A stretch of DNA of 6,819 nt from Chloroflexota bacterium (GTDB lineage Bacteria > Chloroflexota > Anaerolineae > JAADDB01), in NCBI GenBank assembly GCA_013154135.1, contig JAADDB010000128.1, positions 1-6,819 on the forward strand. Direction: 5' to 3'. The translations under genes were made by a program, and so were the position numbers. The notes under the pieces are model-generated. The model ran no database searches and was not told the DNA's origin. It saw only the letters and a program-made list of their open reading frames with translations. This document shows positions 1 through 6,311 of the stretch, one piece after another; position 1 is the first letter of the stretch, and every line of letters starts with the position of its first letter.

Positions 1-202
1 AAGCCCGCCGCCCACCCACGCAAAACTCTCCCTTGGCACGGGGCGAGAACGTTGGCACCCTGCCGAGGTGCGGACCCGTCCGCCGCCAAGATGCGACTAA
101 GAACCGCGGTGAATGCGTCGGCTGGGGCCCACCTCGCGCCCTGCAGGGGTGCTTCCTGTGCAACGGGCCAATGTATTGGGCCGCCTATAGCAGTCCGTTT
201 GT

Positions 203-223
203 GGCGATTCTCGGCCGGTCATG
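203..223 (+). repeat. 21-bp dispersed repeat, left copy
   Basis: This 21-bp stretch begins GGCGATTC and ends GGTCATG. It is exactly the reverse complement of 6467-6487. A 21-base exact match between the two ends of a window this size is not expected by chance, so it is a true dispersed repeat. It lies 7 nt before a TTAATCG heptamer array that starts CTTAATCG. The right copy has an array of the same type in the same relative orientation. Confidence 0.85.
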
Positions 224-231
224 TGCCCTTC

Positions 232-263
232 TTAATCGTTAATCGTTAATCGTTACTCGTTAG
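232..263 (+). repeat. Heptamer array 1 (TTAATCG/TTACTCG)
   Basis: Three TTAATCG units (from 232, 239 and 246) are followed by one TTACTCG (253-259) and a terminal TTAG. The same unit order, AAT-type units first, then ACT-type, then TTAG, recurs in the arrays at the right end of the window. Function is unknown. The regular 7-bp phase and recurrence only in intergenic DNA suggest a dispersed repeat family rather than a gene-specific operator. Confidence 0.85.
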
Positions 264-605
264 ACCCTGGCCCCGTCCGCCGCCGAGGTACTACTGAGTT
301 TTATCCGTCTATCAGCGAGAAACAAGTAAAGGAGGCTCGGCTGGAGGAGAAGAGCGTTTTGAACAAATCGACGTTGGCACGCGTAAAAAGGTGGTCGGAG
401 GGAGGGAACATGACACTCGCATATCCAGGCCTCAGCGCCATCCACCTCTAACATCCCTCTAATCTTTCTCTTGCATCAGCCTAATGATGATGGCGTAAAG
501 TGAGAGTGGAATAAGCGAGATCATAACCGCCACCGCGGTTTGTTCAAGTGTCACGGAGTTTGGTTCGTCAGAGCCGTCTGTCCAAAGTCCAGGAACACAG
601 AGATC

Positions 606-611
606 GGGAGG
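606..611 (+). promoter_or_regulatory. clpB ribosome binding site
   Basis: GGGAGG lies 7 nt before the ATG at 619, a good match and spacing. It fixes the clpB start at 619, in agreement with the family's N-terminal sequence MRLDKFTQKAQEAL. Confidence 0.85.
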
Positions 612-618
612 AAAAATC

Positions 619-3252
619 ATGAGACTGGATAAATTCACACAAAAAGCGCAAGAGGCATTATTGGAGGCCCAACATCTGGCCCAGGAATATAACCATCCCC
701 AAATTGACCCGGAACACCTGTTGAAAGCCCTCATTACCCAGGAGGGAGGGGTGGTTCCGAGCATTCTGCGCCGCATCGGCGTGGATCCTCAACTGGTGCT
801 CCAGGATGTGGAGAATGAACTGGCCCGGAAGCCGCGCGCGTACGGCGCGACCGCACAGGTGGGCATGAGCCAGGCCCTGGTCAAGATCCTGCAGGAGGCG
901 GAGAACATCGCCTCGTCCATGAAGGACGAATACGTCTCCACCGAGCACCTGCTCCTGGCCATGGCCCAGCCGCAGGCCGGCCCCATCCAGCAACTGCTGG
1001 CCCGTCATGGCATTGACTACAACGCGATCATCCAGGCCCTGGCCAGCATTCGGGGCAGCCAGCGGGTGACCTCTCCCAACCCGGAGGCCCAGTACGAGGC
1101 CCTGGCCAAGTACGGCCGTGACCTCACCGAACTGGCCCGCCAGGGGAAATTGGACCCGGTCATCGGTCGGGACCGGGAGATCCGGCGGGTCATGCAGATC
1201 CTGCAGCGCCGCACCAAGAACAACCCGGTGCTCATCGGTGACCCCGGTGTGGGGAAGACGGCCATTGTGGAAGGGCTGGCCCAGCGCATTGTCAAGGGCG
1301 ACGTGCCCGAAGGCCTGCGGGACAAGCGCATCATCCAGCTGGACATGGGTGCGCTCATCGCGGGGGCCAAGTATCGGGGCGAGTTTGAGGAGCGCCTCAA
1401 GGCCGTGCTGAAGGAGATTGCGGAGTCGGAAGGGAAGATCATCCTCTTCATCGACGAGCTGCACACGGTCGTCGGCGCGGGCGCGGCCGAAGGCGCGATG
1501 GACGCGAGCAACATGCTCAAGCCCATGCTCGCTCGCGGGGAACTGCGCACCATCGGCGCGACCACAGTGGACGAATACCGCAAGTACATTGAGAAGGACG
1601 CGGCCCTGGAACGCCGCTTCCAGCCGGTGTACGTGGATGAGCCCAGCGTGGAGGACACCATCAGCATCCTGCGCGGGCTGAAGGAGCGTTACGAAGTCCA
1701 CCACGGTGTGCGCATCACGGATAGCGCGGTCATCGCCGCGGCGACCTTGAGCCATCGTTACATCACCGACCGTAAACTGCCGGACAAGGCCATCGACCTG
1801 ATCGACGAGGCCGCGGCCCGGCTGCGCATGCAAATCGACTCCAAGCCGGAGGAATTGGATAACCTGGACCGCCAGATCATGCAGTTGGAGATCGAGCGGG
1901 AAGCGCTGAAGAAGGAAAAGGACCCCGCGGCAAAGGAACGGCTGAAGAAGATCGAGGAAGAACTGGCCAACTTGCGGGAGAAGCGGGCAGAACTCGCGGC
2001 CCGTTGGGAAGCGGAACGCGCGGCCATCCAGGAGATCCGCCGGCTCAAGGAAGAAATCGAGAAGGTGCGCATCCGCATTGAACAGGCGGAGCGAGAGGCG
2101 AACCTGGAAGAGGCGGCTCGGCTGAAGTACGGTGTGCTCCGCGAGCTGGAGGAGAAGCTGAAGGAAGCGGAACTCCGGCTCAAGGAGCTGCAGAAGGACG
2201 GCGCACTCCTCAAAGAGGAGGTGGACGCGGAGGACATCGCCAAGATCGTCAGCGAGTGGACCGGTATCCCCGTGTCCAAGCTGTTGGAAGGCGAACGGGA
2301 GAAGCTCCTGAAGATGGAAGAGCGCCTGCGCCAACGGGTCGTCGGCCAGGACGAGGCCATCCGCGCGGTGGCCAACGCGGTCCGACGGGCTCGCGCGGGC
2401 TTGCAGGACCCGAATCGGCCCATTGGCTCCTTCATCTTCATGGGCCCGACCGGTGTGGGCAAGACGGAGTTGGCCCGGGCCCTCGCGGAGTTCCTCTTCG
2501 ACGATGAGCGGAACATGATCCGCATTGACATGAGCGAATACCAGGAGCGGCACACGGTGAGCCGACTTATCGGTGCGCCCCCGGGCTACGTGGGCTACGA
2601 GGAGGGCGGCCAGCTGACCGAGGCGGTACGTCGTCGGCCCTACAGCGTGGTGCTCTTCGATGAGATCGAGAAGGCCCATCCCGAGGTCTTCAACGTGTTG
2701 CTCCAGGTGTTGGATGACGGGCGCCTGACCGATGGACAGGGCCGGACGGTGGACTTCCGCAACACGGTCATCATCATGACCAGCAACATCGGCAGCCAGT
2801 ACCTGGCCAGCCTGCCCACGGACGTGCCCGAGGAGACGTTCCGGGATCTGTTCGAAAAGGCCAAGGACCAGGCGTTGATGGAACTGCGTCAGTCCTTCCG
2901 GCCCGAGTTCCTGAACCGGATTGACGAGATCATCGTCTTCCAGCCGCTCACCTTCGAGCACTTGATGGAGATCATCGACATCCAGCTGCGGCAGCTGCGC
3001 AAGCTCCTGGAGGAGCGCAAGATCACCATCGAGCTCACGGAAGCGGCCAAGCGGCAACTGGTGGAAGAGGGCTACGATCCGGTGTACGGTGCTCGACCGT
3101 TGAAGCGAGTCATCCAGCGGCGCATCCAGGATCCGTTGGCCCTGAAGATCCTGTCCGGCGAAGTGCGCGACGGCGACCACGTGGTGGTGGATTTCCGAGA
3201 TGGGGAATTCGTCTTCGACGTGGTGCCCGGCGAGTCGGAAGAGGAAGGCTAA
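619..3252 (+). CDS. clpB: ATP-dependent disaggregase ClpB (Hsp100)
   Basis: ClpB is a cytosolic hexameric AAA+ chaperone that, with DnaK/DnaJ/GrpE, threads aggregated proteins through its pore to refold them after heat stress. The 877-residue product is complete. It has a Clp N-domain (about 1-145); AAA-1 with Walker A GDPGVGKT (207-214), pore-loop Tyr252, Walker B with Glu280 and Arg fingers Arg332/Arg333; a charged coiled-coil middle domain (about 400-530), which distinguishes ClpB from ClpA; and AAA-2 with Walker A GPTGVGKT (609-616), pore-loop Tyr657, Walker B with Glu682, sensor-1 Asn723 and sensor-2 GAR (Arg826). No ClpP-binding loop was noticed, as expected. It is about 20 residues longer than E. 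coli ClpB, mainly from a short insertion after sensor 1 (about 727-745) and an acidic tail ending EEEG. All key residues are intact. It appears monocistronic; its co-chaperones are not in this window. Confidence 0.98.
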   Translation: MRLDKFTQKAQEALLEAQHLAQEYNHPQIDPEHLLKALITQEGGVVPSILRRIGVDPQLVLQDVENELARKPRAYGATAQVGMSQALVKILQEAENIASSMKDEYVSTEHLLLAMAQPQAGPIQQLLARHGIDYNAIIQALASIRGSQRVTSPNPEAQYEALAKYGRDLTELARQGKLDPVIGRDREIRRVMQILQRRTKNNPVLIGDPGVGKTAIVEGLAQRIVKGDVPEGLRDKRIIQLDMGALIAGAKYRGEFEERLKAVLKEIAESEGKIILFIDELHTVVGAGAAEGAMDASNMLKPMLARGELRTIGATTVDEYRKYIEKDAALERRFQPVYVDEPSVEDTISILRGLKERYEVHHGVRITDSAVIAAATLSHRYITDRKLPDKAIDLIDEAAARLRMQIDSKPEELDNLDRQIMQLEIEREALKKEKDPAAKERLKKIEEELANLREKRAELAARWEAERAAIQEIRRLKEEIEKVRIRIEQAEREANLEEAARLKYGVLRELEEKLKEAELRLKELQKDGALLKEEVDAEDIAKIVSEWTGIPVSKLLEGEREKLLKMEERLRQRVVGQDEAIRAVANAVRRARAGLQDPNRPIGSFIFMGPTGVGKTELARALAEFLFDDERNMIRIDMSEYQERHTVSRLIGAPPGYVGYEEGGQLTEAVRRRPYSVVLFDEIEKAHPEVFNVLLQVLDDGRLTDGQGRTVDFRNTVIIMTSNIGSQYLASLPTDVPEETFRDLFEKAKDQALMELRQSFRPEFLNRIDEIIVFQPLTFEHLMEIIDIQLRQLRKLLEERKITIELTEAAKRQLVEEGYDPVYGARPLKRVIQRRIQDPLALKILSGEVRDGDHVVVDFRDGEFVFDVVPGESEEEG

Positions 3253-3280
3253 TCGCCGGACGTATTCCTTTGGATGGATA

Positions 3281-3316
3281 CCCCCAACCGGCCGGTTTTC
3301 GCCGGTCGGTTGGGGG
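3281..3316 (+). terminator. Strong hairpin after clpB, probable terminator
   Basis: The left arm CCCCCAACCGGCCGG (3281-3295) pairs with CCGGTCGGTTGGGGG (3302-3316) around a 6-nt loop (TTTTCG), giving 15 consecutive pairs in the + strand RNA with one G-U wobble. In the minus-strand RNA the same position is a C-A mismatch, so the structure fits clpB transcripts better. It begins 28 nt after the stop codon. There is no T-run after the stem, so it may work as a U-tract-independent terminator or an mRNA 3' stabiliser. It also lies beyond the end of the convergent sfsA gene and could block read-through from that side. Confidence 0.7.
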
Positions 3317-3404
3317 TCATGAACAGAGGATGTGAGAACCTCCTCGAGGGAAACCGTCCCCGGTCAAACTCTTGCGGAGTCTTTCCCCGCGAAGTCGTTC
3401 CTCG

Positions 3405-4103
3405 TTACTCCTCATCCAAGATGACAGGGATTTCCCTGTCGATCTGAATTTCATCGGGTTGAACTCGGCACCGGTACGCGCGTACTTTCACCCCTTGCTC
3501 CGCGGCCAAGCGCAATGCCCGGCCAAAGGCCGGATCCGAAGCGTCGTGCGGCCGAAAGCGTTCCGCATCTTCCCGCTGGACCACGAAGATGATGGCCGCA
3601 CATACTCCTTGCTCCAGGGCCGCGGCCAGCTCCTCCACGTGACGTTTGCCCCGTGCGGTCACCGCGTCGGGGAAGTAGGCAGTGCCCTCTTCCACCAAAG
3701 TGACCGATTTGGCTTCTATCCAGCATTGGCCGGGTTCCCCTTCCAGAAGCACGTCAATGCGACTGTGGCCCAGGGGCACCTCTTCCCGGACTGTGTGGTA
3801 CCCTGCGAATTCGGCCAGGCGACCGGCCCGCACCGCTTCCGCGAGGAGAGGACCCGGAAGACGGGAATCGAGGGACACGAGAACCCCGTCCGCCCACACC
3901 ATGACCAGGTCGTACCGGGTCTTGCGATGGGGCTTGTCCACCGGCCGGATGAGTACCTTCCGGCCGGGGACGAAGAGTTCGTGTAAGCGCCCCGAGTTGG
4001 GGACGTGCACGGCCACCGGTTCGCGGTTGAGCTCCACAGTCGCCCGGAACCGGTTGTCCCGACGGATGAAGGTGGCAGGGAGGAGGGGGCCGGGAATGTG
4101 CAC
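3405..4103 (-). CDS. sfsA: SfsA family DNA/RNA nuclease
   Basis: SfsA (sugar fermentation stimulation protein A) is a widespread family with an N-terminal OB-like part and a PD-(D/E)XK nuclease-like domain. Its physiological role is poorly defined. Visible family motifs, numbered from the GTG start, are NRF (17-19), HVPNSGRLHEL (33-43), SRID with Asp117, EAKSVTL with Glu130 and Lys132, and YFPDAVTARGKRH (143-155). Asp117, Glu130 and Lys132 form the expected metal-dependent nuclease site. I chose the GTG at 4103, giving 232 residues: the family begins near HIPGPLLPATF, and an AAGGA-like site precedes it. The ATG at 4151 would add 16 unconserved residues inside the upstream gene. The start lies 1 nt after the stop of the anti-sigma gene, so translation is probably coupled. 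What links SfsA to this sigma operon is unclear. Confidence 0.94.
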   Translation of the reverse strand: MHIPGPLLPATFIRRDNRFRATVELNREPVAVHVPNSGRLHELFVPGRKVLIRPVDKPHRKTRYDLVMVWADGVLVSLDSRLPGPLLAEAVRAGRLAEFAGYHTVREEVPLGHSRIDVLLEGEPGQCWIEAKSVTLVEEGTAYFPDAVTARGKRHVEELAAALEQGVCAAIIFVVQREDAERFRPHDASDPAFGRALRLAAEQGVKVRAYRCRVQPDEIQIDREIPVILDEE

Positions 4104-4104
4104 G

Positions 4105-4947
4105 TTATCCTTGTTCCTCCTCGGTTTCACCGGTGACGACTTTGCGCGCACCTTTGATGGCGGATTTGAGAACGCCCGCGCCTGCTTCGGCCATTTTCCG
4201 GGAGGTGTGGGCCGCGGCCTTGGAGACTTTTGCGCCTTCCAGGGCTCCGGAGACGGAGGCCTCCACGCCTTTTTGCATGACTTTGGCCGCGCCTTTCATG
4301 CTGGTGGTCACGGTTTTGGCGCCACCGGTCATCATGCGCGTGCCCGCCTTCACCCCTTTGAGGGAGAGACGTACGGGCACGGTCATGGCCCGAAACGGCC
4401 CCTTGAACCCCTGATTGATGACTTGCGCGCTTTCCACCGTGGAAATGCGCCCCACATCCACGGCGGTCTTCCCCATCTCCTTGGCCACGTCGGCCGCGCT
4501 TTCGGCCGCGGTGAGGGCCACTTCCCCCGTTTTCTTGGTCACCCGGGTCATTCCCTTGCCCATGGTCTTGGCCGTTTCTGCACTGGCCAGGGAGACGTCC
4601 TTGGCGGCCTTGGCTGTTTCCTGGGCCACATCTTTGGCCGCTTCGGTCGCGGCTTTGGCCCGGGCCGCGACTTCGTCCAGCAGGGTTTGGGGGATGCGGA
4701 GCAGGGGTTCCCCTCGCTTGGCTCGTTCCTCATTCAGCCGTTCGTACAGGCGCAATTTGGCTTCCGGGGTCAGGGAGGGGGGACGGACCGTTGTGGTCTT
4801 CTCCCGCAGCCGCCGCAAGCTTTCCACCACCCGCCGGCATTCCTCACAATCCGCGAGCAGGGCTTCCAATCGCTGACGCTCTTCCTCCCCCAGAAGACCG
4901 TCCACATAGTCGAACAGTTGGGCCATCAATTGCTGGTGCAGTTTCAT
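4105..4947 (-). CDS. Putative anti-sigma factor, zinc-finger-like, LEA-like tail
   Basis: The predicted role is to bind and inhibit the ECF sigma factor encoded just upstream. Residues 1-50 resemble an anti-sigma zf-HC2/ZAS domain: FDYVDGLL, then EEERQRLEALLADCEEC with Cys34 and Cys37. His4 could be a further ligand, but the His expected four residues before the first Cys is Leu30, so the site looks incomplete. Residues about 90-270 are rich in Ala, Lys, Thr and Gly with an 11-residue period (AAKDV at 103-107 and 114-118; related spacing through about 165), like LEA-type or apolipoprotein-like amphipathic helices. The tail ends TEEEQG. No transmembrane helix is visible, so it is probably cytosolic or peripherally membrane-associated. 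The start is well supported: AGGAGG is 7 nt upstream, and the ATG overlaps the sigma stop as ATGA. The gene pair is the main argument for function; biochemical activity is inferred. Confidence 0.75.
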   Translation of the reverse strand: MKLHQQLMAQLFDYVDGLLGEEERQRLEALLADCEECRRVVESLRRLREKTTTVRPPSLTPEAKLRLYERLNEERAKRGEPLLRIPQTLLDEVAARAKAATEAAKDVAQETAKAAKDVSLASAETAKTMGKGMTRVTKKTGEVALTAAESAADVAKEMGKTAVDVGRISTVESAQVINQGFKGPFRAMTVPVRLSLKGVKAGTRMMTGGAKTVTTSMKGAAKVMQKGVEASVSGALEGAKVSKAAAHTSRKMAEAGAGVLKSAIKGARKVVTGETEEEQG

Positions 4948-5522
4948 TGTGCCACCTCCTGCAGTCGTTCAGCCAAGAACTTCTGAAGTTGTGCCCGAGC
5001 CCGGTGCACCCGTACCTTGGTCGCGTTTTCCGAGATTCCCAGGATCGAGGCGATTTCCTTCATGGGAAGGCCTTCCAACTCATACAGAACAAACGCGGTC
5101 CGCAATTTGGGGGAGAGGGCGGCAATGCCTTCCTCGATCAGTTCCATGACCTCCTGCCGGAGGAGGAGTTCCTCGGGCAGGGGGGTTATCTCATCGGGAA
5201 GGGGAACCCCCTCTTCCTCGCTTTCATCCCAGACGATGTCTTGTCCCTGTTTGCGCTGTCGTGTCCGGATGAGGTCTAGTGCGGTGTTGGTCGCGATCCG
5301 GTATAGCCAGGTGGAGAATTTGGCATCCCCACGGAAGGTGGGGATGCGGCGGTAGACGGTGAGAAAGGTCTCCTGCATGGCATCCTCCGCGTCCTGCGGG
5401 TCTTGGAGGATGCGGTAGGTGACCCGGTATACCATGTCCGCGTAGTTTTCGATGAGTTCTTCATATGCCGAGGGATCGCCTGCTTTTAAGCGTTCCACGA
5501 AGTCACGTTCCGATGTGCCCAT
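4944..5522 (-). CDS. ECF-type RNA polymerase sigma factor (sigma-70 family, RpoE-like)
   Basis: This 192-residue protein has the two domains of extracytoplasmic-function sigma factors and directs core RNA polymerase to a small regulon. Region 2 (about 20-90) contains DAEDAMQETFLTVYRRI followed by FSTWLYRIATNTALDLIR, covering core binding and -10 recognition. An acidic linker (about 95-118) joins it to region 4 (about 128-182), with LSPKLRTAFVLYELEGL and the helix-turn-helix MKEIASILGISENATKVRVHRAR for -35 recognition. The start has AGGAG 10 nt upstream. The gene ends in a 4-nt overlap (ATGA) with the putative anti-sigma gene, the usual arrangement for a sigma and its inhibitor. The inducing signal and target promoters are not visible. 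It is clearly ECF; the exact subgroup cannot be assigned by eye. Confidence 0.95.
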   Translation of the reverse strand: MGTSERDFVERLKAGDPSAYEELIENYADMVYRVTYRILQDPQDAEDAMQETFLTVYRRIPTFRGDAKFSTWLYRIATNTALDLIRTRQRKQGQDIVWDESEEEGVPLPDEITPLPEELLLRQEVMELIEEGIAALSPKLRTAFVLYELEGLPMKEIASILGISENATKVRVHRARAQLQKFLAERLQEVAQ

Positions 5523-5550
5523 GATGCGTTCTCTCCTGTGAGATGTGAGA

Positions 5551-5578
5551 AGGCGTCCCGCCCGTGGGCAGGACGCCT
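5551..5578 (-). terminator. Hairpin between secreted-protein gene and sigma gene
   Basis: On the minus strand AGGCGTCCTGCCC pairs with GGGCGGGACGCCT around a very short loop. The single non-Watson-Crick position is a U-G wobble in minus-strand RNA but a C-A mismatch in + strand RNA, which points to function in leftward transcripts. Flanking TGAG (5546-5549) and CTCA (5579-5582) can extend the stem across one bulged base. It starts about 10 nt after the upstream stop codon and ends 28 nt before the sigma start. There is no U-tract, so it could be a terminator, an attenuator limiting sigma expression, or an mRNA processing or stability structure. Confidence 0.6.
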
Positions 5579-5581
5579 CTC

Positions 5582-5587
5582 ATTATA
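5582..5587 (-). promoter_or_regulatory. Possible -10 box for the sigma operon
   Basis: A perfect TATAAT lies on the minus strand 2 nt after the stop codon of the secreted-protein gene and 59 nt before the sigma start. The best -35 at 17-nt spacing is only TATGCA (5605-5610), three of six matches to TTGACA. If real, the transcript would start at or inside the hairpin at 5551-5578. The box alone is suggestive, not proof. Confidence 0.3.
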
Positions 5588-5588
5588 C

Positions 5589-6185
5589 TTACCGGAGCAC
5601 ACTTTGCATATGGGCCACTGTTCCTTGCATTTCATAGGTTTTGACGATCATTTGGTCCGTTGTGCCTTTGATCTGGCGGGAGAGGAACAAAGTGCTGTAG
5701 CTGATCAGGTACTCGCTTTCCACGATGCGGTCGGCCATGACGCCGATCTGGAGTTCGGTCCAGAGGATCCGGTCCGCCATGACGCCGATGCGGTCGGCCA
5801 TGATGCCGATGTCCCGAGCCAGGGCCAGGGTGGTGACTTCGGAGCCGTCGACCCGGGCGTTGGTTTGGGCGATGATGTAGCGGGCCGTTGCCTGGGTGTT
5901 CGCGGCGTCCCGTTCCGTCTGGGAGGCCAAGGCCACGATCTGCGATGCCAGGGCGATGACTTCCGGGTTCTGGTTGGTCCCCAGGATGGCCATGGCCTCG
6001 GCCCTCACTTGGGCGGCCCATGTTTGGATGGCCTGGGCTTGCCAGTAAATTCCGTTGGCGTCGTTCTGGACGGCTGTCCAATCGGGGCCTGTGTCCGCCC
6101 GAACAACGGTTGGTACTCCCAGCAATGTGGTGAAGCCTAACATCATGACGGCTATCATCAGGACTGCTTTTTTCCACATGTTCAT
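5589..6185 (-). CDS. Secreted heptad-repeat protein of unknown function
   Basis: I do not recognise a named family. The 198-residue product has a Sec signal peptide: MNMWKK, a hydrophobic stretch (7-24), and a likely signal peptidase I site after VVRA (Ala30). The mature protein should be exported and mostly helical. It carries 7-residue repeats: ALASQ at 78-82 and 85-89, then IGIMADR (126-132), IGVMADR (133-139), ILWTELQ (140-146) and IGVMADR (147-153), suggesting a coiled coil. There is no Cys and no lipobox. The start at 6185 is set by AAGGAGG (6197-6203), 11 nt upstream, and by the signal peptide. An in-frame ATG at 6299 would place about 38 unlikely residues before the signal peptide. 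The ECF sigma gene lies 66 nt downstream on the same strand, across a hairpin. An envelope role linked to that sigma factor is possible but inferred only from position. Confidence 0.8.
   Translation of the reverse strand: MNMWKKAVLMIAVMMLGFTTLLGVPTVVRADTGPDWTAVQNDANGIYWQAQAIQTWAAQVRAEAMAILGTNQNPEVIALASQIVALASQTERDAANTQATARYIIAQTNARVDGSEVTTLALARDIGIMADRIGVMADRILWTELQIGVMADRIVESEYLISYSTLFLSRQIKGTTDQMIVKTYEMQGTVAHMQSVLR
5724..5810 (-). repeat. 24-bp intragenic repeats encoding IGxMADRI
   Basis: Three near-identical 24-bp units occur at 5724-5747, 5766-5789 and 5787-5810, the last two sharing GAT. They encode the IGVMADRI/IGIMADRI heptads on the minus strand. The first and third differ by one base; the second has two further substitutions. 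Such similarity at DNA level points to recent duplication or gene conversion inside the coiled-coil region. Confidence 0.8.
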
Positions 6186-6196
6186 GATAGAAACAA

Positions 6197-6203
6197 CCTC
6201 CTT
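6197..6203 (-). promoter_or_regulatory. Ribosome binding site of the secreted-protein gene
   Basis: AAGGAGG on the minus strand lies 11 nt before the ATG at 6185 and 17 nt before the next in-frame ATG at 6179. It decides in favour of 6185 and against the far-upstream ATG at 6299. Confidence 0.75.
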
Positions 6204-6206
6204 CGA

Positions 6207-6255
6207 TGTCGTCGTTTTTGTCTCCCACCTCATTGGTGGCGTGGATAGGACGACA
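6207..6255 (-). promoter_or_regulatory. Possible nested stem structure in the 5' leader
   Basis: On the minus strand TGTCGTC (6255-6249) can pair with GACGACA (6213-6207). An inner CCACC/GGTGG hairpin with a 5-nt loop occupies 6239-6225. The structure would end 3 nt before the AAGGAGG ribosome binding site of the secreted-protein gene. It could modulate translation, but short stems like these can arise by chance and no known riboswitch was recognised. Confidence 0.25.
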
Positions 6256-6311
6256 AGAGGAGGACATTGGTTACATTGGGATGCGCGGTGGGGGTTCACG
6301 TCATGGGGTCA

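Larger units (their letters stand above)
1..618. other. Gene-poor region upstream of clpB
   Basis: No protein family is recognisable here. Short open frames exist on both strands (for example an unbroken + frame from the left edge to 249), but their translations are rich in Arg, Cys and Pro and look like GC-rich noise. The tract contains a 21-bp repeat (203-223), a heptamer array (232-263), a perfect 10-bp palindrome CCCTGCAGGG (139-148), and an open frame ending at 451 that has Shine-Dalgarno-like purine runs. The clpB promoter must lie in the last few hundred bases, but no convincing -35/-10 pair is visible. I saw no CIRCE element (TTAGCACTC-N9-GAGTGCTAA), so HrcA control is not supported. 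A weak hairpin (TCTGT 577-581 with ACAGA 597-601) sits just before the clpB ribosome binding site. Confidence 0.6.

Noticed and set aside
33..249. Small open frames at the left edge
   Set aside because: Arg/Cys/Pro-rich translations, no good start context and no family resemblance; they also run into the heptamer array.
232..263. CRISPR array or telomere-like repeat
   Set aside because: Units are only 7 bp with no spacers, the arrays are four or five units long, and no cas gene is present.
371..380. 10-bp direct repeat ACGTTGGCAC, also at 49-58
   Set aside because: A shared 10-mer in about 600 bases is within reach of chance and has no structural context.
452..618. CIRCE or sigma-32-type heat-shock promoter for clpB
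   Set aside because: No TTAGCACTC/GAGTGCTAA pair and no CTTGAA with a correctly spaced CCCCAT-like box could be found. TTGAAC at 359-364 and TTGCAT at 471-476 lack good -10 partners.
658..3180. 840-residue open frame antisense to clpB
   Set aside because: It mirrors the clpB codon phase in a GC-rich gene. The translation is rich in His, Leu, Gln, Arg and Val with no recognisable domain, and clpB itself is fully conserved on the other strand.
4104..4151. Longer SfsA start at the ATG at 4151
   Set aside because: It would overlap the anti-sigma gene by 47 nt and add 16 residues not seen in SfsA proteins, whereas the GTG at 4103 gives the normal length and a coupled start.
3682..4986. 434-residue + strand frame over sfsA and the anti-sigma gene
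   Set aside because: It covers two genes with clear family motifs or operon logic on the minus strand. Its Gly/His/Phe/Arg-rich translation is typical of the complement of Ala/Lys-rich coding DNA.
6186..6299. Longer start for the secreted protein at 6299
   Set aside because: It would place 38 residues before a clear signal peptide, and the strong ribosome binding site at 6197-6203 points to 6185.
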